Both the position numbers and the translations under genes were made by a program. Below the pieces are notes generated by a model. It did not search any database. It was not told the DNA's origin and saw only the letters and a list, made by a program, of their open reading frames with translations. This document shows positions 1 to 24,638 of a stretch of DNA of 64,000 nucleotides, piece by piece. Numbering within the stretch: position 1 is the first letter of the stretch; each line of letters starts with the position of its first letter. Source of the stretch: Marthasterias glacialis (lineage: Eukaryota; Echinodermata; Asteroidea; Forcipulatida; Asteriidae); NCBI GenBank assembly GCA_911728455.2, contig OU452240.1, forward strand, positions 2,666,001 to 2,730,000, in the 5' to 3' direction.

Positions 1-407
1 GGAGAAAATCGATACCGTCAAAACAAACTGTTGGATTGGAAAGTGGAGAGCTGAGTGTCCCGTGTAAATCTGCTGAACTGAAATACTGAGTTTGAAAGTT
101 GTTCACATAATATGGACGGATCGTTAGAGATCAACTGTTGAGCGGGGAGGTGGGGTGTGCTTTTTTCCCCCACAAACGACGACGCCAGAAATGTGAAGAA
201 AAATACTAATAAACAATGAAAAAACAAGTTCAAGACTTGTCTCAAGACTTGTCCCAAAAGACTCGGAAGAGAAGCCGGGACTGTGTTAATGTAGGTTGGG
301 TGGTTGGTATTCAATTGCTTTTATCTCAATTTACCAGTAAAGGGGAAGGGCTATGAAAAATCTGGCGGGAAGGAGATGGGGGAGGGGCTGTAGACGCCAA
401 TATTTAC
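1..407. other. Part of receptor B intron 6; nothing recognised
   Basis: Lies just downstream of exon 6 in the gene's direction. No domain-like translation and no clear repeat. Confidence 0.6.
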
Positions 408-14723
<14,316 letters not shown>

Positions 14724-15103
14724 TGCTTTGACTTTGATGCTGCTTTATCACAAAAAGCTGCTCGAATTTACTCTGCCACACCCGCGAACCTCAACATTCT
14801 GATCTCGTAGAATACTGACAACCAGAAATTTGGTCGCTTTATAACTGCAGACGGTTTTGTTCCAGAGTGAAAAGCCCTTCGATAACGCTAAAAACGATGA
14901 ATATTTTATACCGGTCGACCAACCAAATTCCACGTCGGACCATGCGTCATTGATGAATGCCCAATCACAATATATTCATTAATTAGGGCTTGTTTCAAGA
15001 AAATAGGTGCTTGCCTTCAGCATCCTTGTAGGCATGTCCAATTGCGTACAACAATACATAATCATCAAATCAATGAATAGCATTTTGACTGAACAACTAC
15101 TTC

Positions 15104-15440
15104 TCGCCTTGTGCCCGGATTACGGACGCTTACGAAAGTGTGGCCGGCGAAGGTCGTAAGCAATTACTGTCCACAATTGCGTTTCAAGAAAATTAAGTGT
15201 GGGAGTTTGGTCATTTTTCTGCTATTTGTAAGTCATTCGTAAAGTTAAAATTCGCGTAGAAATGGGAAAACATGTCTTGGGTGTAATTCTAGCAGCTAAT
15301 GTACAACAGTTATGCCCTATGTTTTTTTTCTTCACAAGAGCCATGTTATTGCTTGTGACCTTCTGCTGGGGCAAAAAAGTTGTCAGTTGTGTGTCCGGAA
15401 AAAAAAGTCGTACAGCCTTACGACCTTCTGCCGGGAACAC
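15104..15440 (+). mobile_element. MITE family S, copy 1
   Basis: GTGCCCGGATTACGGACG then GGTCGTAAGCAATTACTGTC and TTCTGCTATTTGTAAGTCATTC also appear, reversed, at 41166-41935 and, more diverged, at 46327-46655. Confidence 0.75.
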
Positions 15441-16435
15441 CGAGATTATACATCGCAATTATTTGCGAAAATAAAATAAAAAACAAACAAAACAGTTTTT
15501 TCACTATTTAAACAACGATTTGAGTTGACATTTCCACGGGATGGTTTTATTATATATATCTTGATTTGTGCAAAGAATTGAAGCTTTTTATACAGACACT
15601 TTACCGATGTTGAGCCGAGGCTGCAAGGTAAATACGTCAGATGTATTTATTTATTTTTTTGCTTCTTCTGAAGTAATTTTTTTTGTAAACAAAACCTTGG
15701 TACGAGCTATTTTTGAATCCAGGCGAGCTCTTTATACTTTCATCCTAGATGTGAACTACCGTAGGCCTAGGCTGTACTATGAAAATGCAGGACCACGAAA
15801 ATCATGTGCTTGCCACCGAAAATATCGAACAATCGCATTGCAGAGATAATTCGCGACTGCCTGCCCCGAACCACTGGACCCTAATTCGTGGGGAAATAAA
15901 TTAGTCAAATTTTTTTGTTTGTCAAGGTACAAACAAAATCTGCAAATGACTCCGGTTTCGTCCAAAGTCACGTACGTGTTTGTGTTTCTATTTACACTGT
16001 GGATACAGCTGGGCTTGCTAGCAAGATTGCACACGCTATCGTTTGGAGAATCTCATCACAAATCTCACTTAAAACCGAGATAAATACACTGGCAAAAAAA
16101 CACGAGAAGTTTGCTTAATAAACATTTATTTCAATGTTTTCACTTCTTACATGATTCACGGTAATCGAGATTGCAACCGCAAAGCTTGCTTTTTATAAAC
16201 TTGATAACAGGCCCGAATGCACTTGGAAATGTTCATTTCATTTTTTATTAAATTAATTCCGGTTGTGAAGCCAAGTCTTTCTTAAAAAAGCGAACTTAAC
16301 CATATTACTGGCCAAGAAACTCTATGGAGAGAAGACAAGGAAGTTTCAGTTAAAGATTTAGGAGGAAACCCGCAATGAAGTATTTCACGGAAAACCCCTT
16401 GCAATCAGGTAGGAACTGAAAACCCAAGCCACAAA

Positions 16436-16510
16436 GTTCCCCGGCGGGATTCGAACCGGGGTCCTAGAGGTGGAAGGCGAGAAAAGATACCACTGCGTGA
16501 ACCCGTTTGA
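16436..16510 (-). mobile_element. tRNA-derived fragment (B box)
   Basis: Minus strand has CCCCGGTTCGAATCCCGCC, a tRNA-type B box, about 40 nt after CACGCAGTGG. The D arm is not convincing, so this is a SINE remnant and not a tRNA gene. Confidence 0.5.
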
Positions 16511-16627
16511 AATACTGGGAAACACACACTTTCAAACACCCATGTTTTCATTTACCAATTTAGAACACGTGTACAACTTTCCTTACAGAACATGAATTCA
16601 TGTTTGGTAATGTCTCCCTTGAGCCCC

Positions 16628-16730
16628 CCCCCAAAAAAAAAAACCCCCATATATATATAAATAGGCCTTAAAAAAAAAAAAAAAAAAATAAATAAATAAA
16701 TAAATAAATAAATAAAATAAAGTAAAAAGA
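16628..16730. repeat. A-rich and ATAA microsatellite
   Basis: Runs of A, then AAAT units repeated at 16685-16720. Confidence 0.9.
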
Positions 16731-17180
16731 AAAAAGAAACAGAATTACCCTAGTCACTGCTAGGGAGACAATTTATAGCAGATACCACTGAATGCCCCAC
16801 AAACCCACTTATTAAATCTTAACACAATTCTCTGCACCAACGGCTCGGATGCAGATCCGTGTGGAGCAACGGTACATGTTTTTACCTGCCACCCCCATGA
16901 CTCAGTGATACAGCATGCCTCTTTAATTTCCGAAGGTCTTTTATTTTCTAGTAAAACACAATTGAAAATATTATTTAATCCAGATCGGAAATTCCGCCCC
17001 ACGTAAAAGTTGCCTCCGTCTAAACCATTCTAAGTCGGGAAAAAGACTTGGAATAAATAGCCTTCATCTTCGTCCACAATAATAGAGTGTTAATAATTGA
17101 ATTTGGAATAGCATGCGCTGAGCAAAAGGAAACAGCACAGTTAACCCATTCAACGTTATTGCATAAAACAGTAACACTTC

Positions 17181-17335
17181 ATAATTCAATTCAATTCAAG
17201 TTTATTTATTTCATCACAGCACACAAATCAATTTTTTACAAAAATTGTTTTCCCGGTGTGCACTAAACATTCAAAAACATTAATAATAATAACAACAGTG
17301 TACATTAATTATATAACTCGCCATGTTTGTCATAA
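17181..17335 (-). mobile_element. Non-LTR retrotransposon 3' tail
   Basis: On the minus strand the fragment ends AAATAAACTTGAATTGAATT, the pentamer-repeat tail typical of L2/CR1-type elements. Confidence 0.6.
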
Positions 17336-17654
17336 ATGACACTCCTGGAGCCGAATTATCAAATCTGGTGGAGCTTGTTACGAAATGAGTTTATGAGACG
17401 AAGCAATCATGATTTTGCTACCAGATGGCTACCAGACCATACCAGAAACACCGGGTCAAACCGTCACCCCATTCGAGGGACGAAGCAATAATGTTAAGTG
17501 CCTCGAGTAAGGACAATAGTGTCAAGACAAGAGGCAAAGACTGGAGTTGATGTAGGAAAGCAAATTTAACGCCAACCAGAAAGATTTTTTTTAAAGCCTC
17601 ATTCATCACTTTAGCATGAACGAAAGGGAAATGCATTGTACCACTGGATGGTGC

Positions 17655-17851
17655 TTAATTATCTACTTGGCTGATTCTCGGGGTTGCGGTGATCTTGAAG
17701 GGTTTTGGTGAGAGGGTCACTCGTAACTCTCCTCCGTAGCTGACAGTAGGAGACTGCTCCGGAAAGGCGAACTTGAAATGTTGAAGTAGATGCGAGAAGA
17801 ACAAAAACAACTCCATCTTCGCCAGATTTTCTCCTGCACACAGACGGCGAC
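17655..17851 (-). CDS. P450 exon 3: haem-binding loop and C-terminus
   Basis: RRLCAGENLAKMELFLFFSH, then PKPFKITATPR and a TAA stop. The acceptor CCTGACAG|GTC falls inside the haem loop, which proves the join with exon 2. Confidence 0.92.
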
Positions 17852-20800
17852 CTGTCAGGAAAAAGTTGGTTATGGGGGGGAACATAGTTAATTTAACCGT
17901 TTTAAATTGGATTACTGGTTTAAAGAGTTATTTTGAAGACCCTTCTAGTGGTGCGATTGCCCCACTTTTATGTCAAACTAAACTTGGAATATTGTTTAGT
18001 AGTGACCCCAAAATACGAATTAAATGACCGTGGATCTTGTCAAGAAAACGCACTGAAATTAAGTTTAACAGGATTTGTATATTGATCATGTTCTCTTGGA
18101 CGCATCTGAAACCATTGTAGTTTTTTCATTGTAGAAATTTTTGCCCCGTCCAAAAGAGCGTTGACCAAGAAAACTTTCTAAGATAAATTGGCCCAATTTC
18201 ATAGAACTGCTTAAGCACAAAAAAGTAACCAAGCACAACAAAATTATGCTTAACAGAAGAAGGTTACCAGCCCGGTAACCGGTTCCGGTTTGAACATGTC
18301 ATGTCAAATTTCATCTGTCGTTAAATGTGTCAGTTTCCATTTACGCAATCTTTCTAGAATTCGCTGTTTTTTAGATCAGGATACTTGTAAGCTTGCTGTT
18401 CAAGCTCTTGTGTTTTCCCGGATTGATTATGGCAATGCCTTACTGTTTGGAGCCACTGAATACGACCTAACTCGTCTTCAACGTCTTCAAAACAGAGCTG
18501 CAAGACTGATATTTTTGGCGGGGCGTGATACATCTAGTGCCCCCCTGTTACGTCGTCTTCATTGGCTACCGATCCGTAAGCGTATTGAATTTAAGATCCT
18601 TGTCATCGTCTTTAAATGCATTCATTCACAAGCCCCTGAGTATCTTCAAAACCTGGTTTTATTTCACAAACCCAAATATGCCACTCGCTCTTCTCGAGAC
18701 TCAACTCTGCTTATTATACCCAGAACCAAAACCCGTACTGGTGATAAGGCGTTTCAAGCTGCTGGACCACGCCTTTGGAACTGTCTGCCCATCAACATCA
18801 GGGAGGCTAAAACCTTGGACAGTTTCAAGTGCCTTCTCAAAACACACCTGTTTGACTAATTCTGTTTGACGTCGTAATGTTTGATTTTGAGTGTCATTGT
18901 ACATAATTGTAATCTGTTACTTATATTATTGATCTGTACAGCGCTGTGATCCTTGAAGGGCGCTTTATAAATGTCTTTATTGTATTGTATTGTATTGTAT
19001 TGTAAAAATTGCATGTCACATGTACAATCTGTGACGGGTATCCTGCTTGTTTTTGCTTAGCAGAAAATGTTTAAGCAATATTTTCTGCTTAAGCAGCTCT
19101 AAGAAATTCGGCTTAGGTTATATCCGTAGCGGCTATAGCTCTATGGTTGTATCGTATAATGGGGTGTGATCCCTGGCTACACGGCAGCAACCGGTTGGTG
19201 GCTTGCAACCGGTTGGTGGCTTGTGTCTGGCGCCCCTCGAACAAGGATATTGACAAAAATAGGGAGACTGCCAATAGCTCAGTTGGTAGAGCGTTCCTAC
19301 TCATAGTCGGTGGTCGGAGGTTCAAATCCCGCTCCAGAAAGATAATGAACGAGTGCACTTTACTTACCTCTACTGAATATATTCAGCTGTTTGCCTCGTG
19401 GGTTAAAGTGACCCTGTTCATCAAGGAACCTCTCCGGAACAAACAGTTCCGGATCACCGGAATCTTCCCACACCATTAGGTCACGACTCATGTTCCAGAA
19501 ATCCCCAATAATGATGGTTTCTTTGGGGATGTTGTACCCGAAGAGGGTGGTGTCTTTTGAGACGTAGTGGGGGCCCACAAAGGGAACCACGCACCCCAGC
19601 CTTTGTGCTTCGCATAAAGTGGCACACGTGAACGGTAGCTTGGATTGATCTGTTAAAACAGGTCCGGTGTCACTAACGACACCCTCGTCAATTTCAGCCT
19701 GCACCCTTTGCTGAATTTCTGGGTGAGCTGCCAGGTAAAGAACCGCCCAACGTAGCGTCGATACTACTGTCTCAATACCGCCGAGGAAAATGTCGAGTAT
19801 CGAAAGAACCGTACTGTTATAATCAATAGCAGTGTCCCGATTACTCGATTTTTTAAGTTTCATTGCTCGCAAGAGGGCGTCCGTGTAGTCCTTTGGGTTG
19901 TCCAAATCCAAGGTCTTATGGTGTTCCTGAACTTCGTGACCTATAAACTCTACTGCGCTCGCGAGTAGAGACCTGGCTTCCTGAACACCCAGCCGCAGGA
20001 ATACCAGTCGCTGCATCACTGGTATCATAGCCTGTATCGACCCCAAACCTCGAATTTCTGAAACTCGATTGATAGAATCGATAAACTTTCGGTACCTAAT
20101 ATCGGAATCGGAGAAAGTTTTACCGAAGGTGACTTTGCAGATGATGTTGGCCGCAGCTCGTCTCAGTAGATCGTGAGGATTGAAAACCTTGCCTCCAAGA
20201 TTACCTATTTCCCTGGTGAGGTTCTTCACCTCGGTGATGATAAGTTTTTCGAAGTTTGTCTTGCTCGTGCCGCTTCCGTTCAAGAACATCAGTGAGTGCA
20301 TGCGCAGTTCCTTCCACTTCTCACCAGAGGATAAAAAAATACCTGATGGAGGAAAATGTCACTCATTACTGTTTTCGATGTCAGGTTTTTGTTGTCAAGT
20401 AGTCATTTAGGTTAACAAAAAAAATCTTCACCTTACACGATTACGTATCATGTGTGATAATATAATTTTCATAGCCATAAACTGTGTTAAACTAATGCAT
20501 TTGAAGAAACAGAATCTCGCACACGTGAAACTATAATGGTTGGGACCAACTTGGTCCCGGAAGTTGGAATACGCGCGAGACTTGCACAGTCTTTTTCGAT
20601 GCAGGTTTCTCAACTGTGACGTATTTCAGACAGAACTATTTCTCTGGTGGTACGAAATTCAGACTGGTGCTAATCATTTGTCTCTTTCGATAACCGGCAT
20701 GAACATTTTCTCTTTGAGATAAGAAGAAAGAATGGAACTACAACAGTTGTCACATCAACTTGAATGAAAAAAAAAAAAAAAAAAGATCAACCTGATATTA

Positions 20801-21203
20801 GGAAAAGTCTATTCCACATTTTAAGCAAATAAAAGAAGACTTTTATCTCACCCGACGCCTGGGGATCAGACAGAATTCCTTTAAAAACAACCGAGGGAGG
20901 TCTATCCACCGCCTCTGCGTTCACAAATGCTGACTTCATTGTCGTGTACTGCGTCAGGACAACCACCAACTGACCAGCAATATTCACGCTGTAGATGTCG
21001 TGTTTACGGGCCAGACCGGAGAGCCAGCGGCGTGTGTCGTCATAATCCATGAGGGCCAGAGTGGGTAGAAGCCCCAAGAGTGGAACACCTATTGGACCCG
21101 GTGGAAGATTTTTACGGTGTCTCAGAAAAAGAGCAACACCAAGGAAAATAGCACACCCAATGAAAACCGATGCCAGGTTGTAAATCATACTAAGCCCGGA
21201 CAT
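17655..21203 (-). CDS. Cytochrome P450, CYP2-clan type (complete, 3 exons)
   Basis: Haem-thiolate monooxygenase of 507 residues, probably anchored in the ER. It has an N-terminal membrane anchor (about 6-27), the proline-rich hinge LPPGPIGVP (33-41), the I-helix GGIET (305-309), the ExxR motif EAQR (361-364), PERF (420-423) and the haem loop FSRGRRLCAGE (440-450) with Cys447 as axial ligand. All canonical residues are present and the three exons join in phase (352, 975 and 197 nt). The Met at 21203 is preferred over the one at 21239 because it puts the anchor at the N-terminus. The substrate cannot be told from sequence. Only two introns break the gene, fewer than in most vertebrate CYP2 genes. 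It lies between the two receptor genes on the same strand. Confidence 0.93.
18189..18286. mobile_element. MITE family T, left half (split)
   Basis: GGCCCAATTTCATAGAACTG then CTTAAGCACAAAA. Its matching right half is at 19028-19113; an L2/CR1-type fragment separates them. Confidence 0.75.
18287..19006 (+). mobile_element. L2/CR1-type non-LTR retrotransposon, 5'-truncated
   Basis: An open frame (18290-18859, 189 codons) encodes the C-terminal part of a reverse transcriptase protein: FSRIDYGNALLFG, LQRLQNRAARLIF, LLRRLHWLPIRKRI and the end GPRLWNCLP...FKCLLKTHLFD. A 3' UTR with GGGCGCTTTATAAATG and a TTGTA repeat tail follows. The catalytic region is absent, so it cannot move itself. It lies in P450 intron 2, opposite to the gene. 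Confidence 0.9.
19028..19113. mobile_element. MITE family T, right half (split)
   Basis: ATTTTCTGCTTAAGCAGCTC then TAAGAAATTCGGC is the reverse complement of the left end at 18189. Confidence 0.75.
19180..19345 (+). mobile_element. tRNA-derived SINE (family B), copy 1
   Basis: AATAGCTCAGTTGGTAGAGC (A box) and GGAGGTTCAAATCCCGCTCC (B box), preceded by GATATTGACAAAAATAGGGA, which recurs at 46893. It ends about 20 bp from the P450 exon 2 donor. Confidence 0.75.
19368..20342 (-). CDS. P450 exon 2: C-helix to meander
   Basis: 975 nt, residues 118-443. It begins GIFLSSGEKWKELR (C-helix W-x-x-x-R), includes the I-helix, ExxR and PERF, and ends NIFSR before the haem loop. The acceptor is CATCAG|GTA and the donor AGAG|GTAAGT; the split glycine completes the FSRGRR signature. 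Confidence 0.93.
20852..21203 (-). CDS. P450 exon 1: membrane anchor and hinge
   Basis: 117 codons plus one base. Hydrophobic anchor, basic stop (RHRK), the LPPGP hinge, and AVDRPPSVVF before the B-C region. The donor is TCGG|GTGAGA, phase 1. Confidence 0.92.
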
Positions 21204-23279
21204 TTTATTACCTTCAATAAGCAATAAGCAGACAACCAAACTATTGGACTTGTTTCGAGACAGTGGGTGACCAGAAGTGTAGAATCGAGTTTGATTTTAC
21301 ACGCTGACCTTTCCGATCGTTACAGTGTGATAAAACCAATGCTGATATTTGTCAAGTATCAAATTGATAAACTGAGTGCAAGGTTCTTTCTCAGAATAAA
21401 CACTGAAGCAGAAATTAGCTCGGTTTATATTTACAGAAACACGGGTCAAGGTTCAAATGCTCGAGACCGCATTTCATAGGTTGTATTATTATATTCTTTA
21501 CATACATTTTATACTTGACCTGCGCAAGTGAATTATTTCAGAACAAGAGGGGAAAGGGCCCATGAAGGCAAAGATATTCCTTTTAGGTTTTGAAACCGTT
21601 ATTTACAAAATATTTCAAATATTGTTCTTCATTTGTACCTCAGTTAACATACATTTTGAATTGTACGTTAAAGGTAAAACATAGGATTGGTAAAGCTGAT
21701 AGTGCAGTGCTCTTACTTTGTATGATTCAATGAATATACATACACGAAACAAACCTGTGAAAATTGGGGCTAAATCCATCGTCTGAGTCAGGAAAAAATA
21801 ATGAAAAACTGTGTACACTTTTCAGTATGTAAACTCATTTTCCTTAATTTCGATTGTTACGACCGAAATTAAAATCGGGGTCTTCAAATTCTATTTTCTC
21901 AACTTTGACAGTATTTCAGACAGAAATATTTCTATGGAAGATTGGTACTGCAGTGGCGTAATCTTGTTGTGAAAAAAAGGGGGGGGGGATGGTACTGGGA
22001 ACGAAGGAATGATGCTGAGATCACGAACAAAGGGACATGGGGAAGGTAACATGTAATTAAGTCCACGGCAGATGTTCGATTGCATCATGGATGCCCTCTG
22101 TGTTGTTAATGTTCTATCGTAGTTTGTTCAAACAATTACAGATCAAGATTTTTAGAATGTTTTATTCATTTACTAAGCTACCGGGTGCCCTTTCAGTGAA
22201 AACCACAATTTGTTTTTCTTTAAGGACCAACAAATTTGGAGGATGATCCTATGGATACAGGAACCTGATGAAAACATCAAAGGAGATGAAAAGCGACCCA
22301 TATAGCAAAAGCTAGAATCTAGTTGTAATAAAAGAACTACAAACAAGAAGGAACAACATAATAATTCTATGAAGCAACAAAATACTAGGGCAAGTGAAGC
22401 TGGTAGTCATGCAGCCCTGAAACCTCAGCTAATGGACGAGACTAGGCGTGCCGTTCACCCACACTTTTTTTCACAGGTCACCACCTCCTTCTGAGGACAC
22501 TTAGCTAACCTACACTACACCATAATCACCCAAAGAAACAGTAACCTAAAATAGAGCGTAGGCAGTTAAGACATCAAGTGCAAACAACACACTTTCATAC
22601 AAACTGTTGACAACAGTAGGGATCTTTGGAGCTAACAACATTAAAAAAAAACCTTGTAAGCGACATGATTATTACATATGAATCTGTCTTGATTATCTGC
22701 AGACCCTCAAAAGAGATATTAGCCTTCAAACAGATGAGAAAATATTTTTTTGTTTTAGTGCAAACTGCGCGCTTTTCATTATTACCGTCGACCACTGAAG
22801 TCCCGGGGGATCCTACAAGACATTGGATTTGCAATGGGCACAGGTGTAACAACGATTTATTTCATATTAAAGTAATTGAAAAATGTGTCTGTTTCGATCG
22901 TAGGTTGAAAAAATTCTTCAACCGCAATTGTTACTTTGTAATTGGTTCTCTTGTCAAGTTTATACAAGGTAAGTTTTGATTAAAAAAAAAAAAAAAAAAA
23001 AAAATCAGAAGTTTCCAAAAATCATGTGTTGACTGGGTAATTCATACAGTATCGTGGTCACTTTTGGCATTAATTTTCCCCATGGGATGGGCTTGCTTGG
23101 TTTTCTGGTGGGGTTAAAAGTGATTTTTGGTTTTATCACTATTATTATTATTTCATTTTTTATTTTATTTTTTTTGTTTACTCTTCTTTAATGTTCGTAG
23201 ATTTACACACATAACTTCATGGTAGAGATGGTCATGGAAAAATTCTCTTTACTTTTGCATAAAATACCACATATTATTT

Positions 23280-23515
23280 GAACAACAAGAACAAGAACAA
23301 TAACAAGAACAACAAGAACAAGAACAAGAACAAGAACAAGAACAAGAACAAGAACAAGAACAAGAACAAGAACAAGAACAAGAACAAGAACAAGAACAAG
23401 AACAAGAACAAGAACAAGAACAAGAACTAGAACAAGAACAATAACAAGAACAACAACAACAACAACAAGAACAAGAACAACAACAACAAGAATAACAACA
23501 ACAACAAAAGCCCAC
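23280..23515. repeat. AACAAG hexamer microsatellite
   Basis: About 230 bp of AACAAG and AAC units; the low-complexity open frames over it are not genes. Confidence 0.97.
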
Positions 23516-23949
23516 TGGTATAAGATCAATGTACATGACAGTGAAAGCAAATCACTAGACGTATCGATCAAGTGTAAACGTTAAAGTCTTAAGTCTGCAT
23601 GTTTTTCACCAAAATTGCACAAAATTAGTGATGTTTTTGTGATTTCATTTGGGGAAACAAAACATTTCGCACCCCGGCTGCATCGAAGTCTTTGGCTGCT
23701 TTAATTTGTTGCAGAACCTCTTGGCTACGGTACGTTGGACACATCGATTTCTATAATACTGGGCAGGAAATTAGACTGTTTTCATAATAATGTACAATGT
23801 CGAGCTTGTCCCAAACCAGGGAACATTCGCCCTCAGCTCAGTTATCCATTATTAATTTCACATTTTCCAAATTTACACATCACAACCTCATTACTGAGTG
23901 ACAGAAAACTGTAATAAATGGATCAAGCGGCACAGCCAGGACTGTTATC

Positions 23950-24287
23950 AAAGATATTAGAAACACAAGATAGGACATTTGTGCCGTTTTGCACGGTAGC
24001 GGATGTAACGCCTTTATACCTACCAACCGTGTGATGGCCCTTCCTCATGTGTCAATTTTGCTAGGATTATTGGCACAATTTATTGCTGAACACCAAATTT
24101 TCGATCTGCCTTCACCGGTTTTAGTTGGTGGGATCGTTTGGCCTATGTTATTCCGTTTAGTAGACCCCACTTATCGCGCAAAAGATCTTTGGTTTTACCT
24201 ACATGTGTATCAAACGACAGCGGGCGCACCCATTTTACGTTTCATGTTTCTGAATAGAGTGTCCTATCTTGTGTTTCTAATATCTTT
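23950..24287. mobile_element. MITE family U, copy 1
   Basis: Termini AAAGATATTAGAAACACAAG and CTTGTGTTTCTAATATCTTT are perfect inverted repeats extending to about 28 bp. The internal reading frame of 106 codons is not conserved in the other copies. Confidence 0.88.
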
Positions 24288-24464
24288 ACTATGTATCTTT
24301 GAAGAATGATTGAGGTTTTGGCGAAGGTTTCGCCCCTATCGTTCAATGATGCCCTTGTCGCTGCAGGAACGGTTGGAAAGATAATAAAAGGCCCCTAATA
24401 CCCAAGTCCTCAGAATTATCTAAATTTCTAGTAGCTCTAATAACAATCCTATCCTCGTTTTGTT

Positions 24465-24638
24465 CTAACGATGAGTGCTGCCGCAGGAGTAACCCGGTTG
24501 GCTGGTGTCGTCAGTGTGTCTACTGCTGACAGCGTCCGGGTTTAAAGTGGTCACTGGACGGCGGCTGACGGTCCCAACCATTGTGCCAGCAAGACTATCG
24601 CCTTCACCTACTGCGTTCTTTCTGTAAACTGCGATAAC
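24465..24638 (-). CDS. Receptor A exon 16: short cytoplasmic tail and stop
   Basis: 57 codons plus TAG, in phase with exon 15. The acceptor TACTAAAG|GTT follows a T-rich stretch. The tail starts VIAVYRKN, is rich in Ser, Thr and Arg, and contains no heptad repeats. No homology confirms it; support is open frame, phase and position before the stop. Confidence 0.65.
   Translation of the reverse strand, partial: VIAVYRKNAVGEGDSLAGTMVGTVSRRPVTTLNPDAVSSRHTDDTSQPGYSCGSTHR

Larger units (their letters stand above)
14724..17654. other. Intergenic, receptor B 5' flank to P450 3' end
   Basis: The promoter of receptor B should lie just above 14723, but I see no certain core element. The interval contains MITE S copy 1, a tRNA-derived fragment, ATAA repeats and an L2-type tail. 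Confidence 0.5.
21204..24464. other. Intergenic, P450 5' flank to receptor A 3' end
   Basis: Includes the presumed P450 promoter, an A tract at 22981-23004, the AAGAAC microsatellite and MITE U. I see no gene. Confidence 0.5.

Noticed and set aside
18290-18859. Host gene encoding a 189-residue protein
   Set aside because: The sequence is the C-terminal part of an L2/CR1-type reverse transcriptase followed by a pentamer-repeat tail; it is a truncated mobile element.
19268-19341. Functional tRNA gene on the plus strand
   Set aside because: A and B boxes are present but the acceptor ends do not pair and the same unit recurs at 46870 in decayed form; SINE.
23203-23571. Val/Leu and Cys/Ser repeat open frames
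   Set aside because: Products of the AACAAG microsatellite.
23989-24309. 106-codon plus-strand protein
   Set aside because: Lies wholly inside MITE U; other copies carry deletions and frameshifts in the same region.
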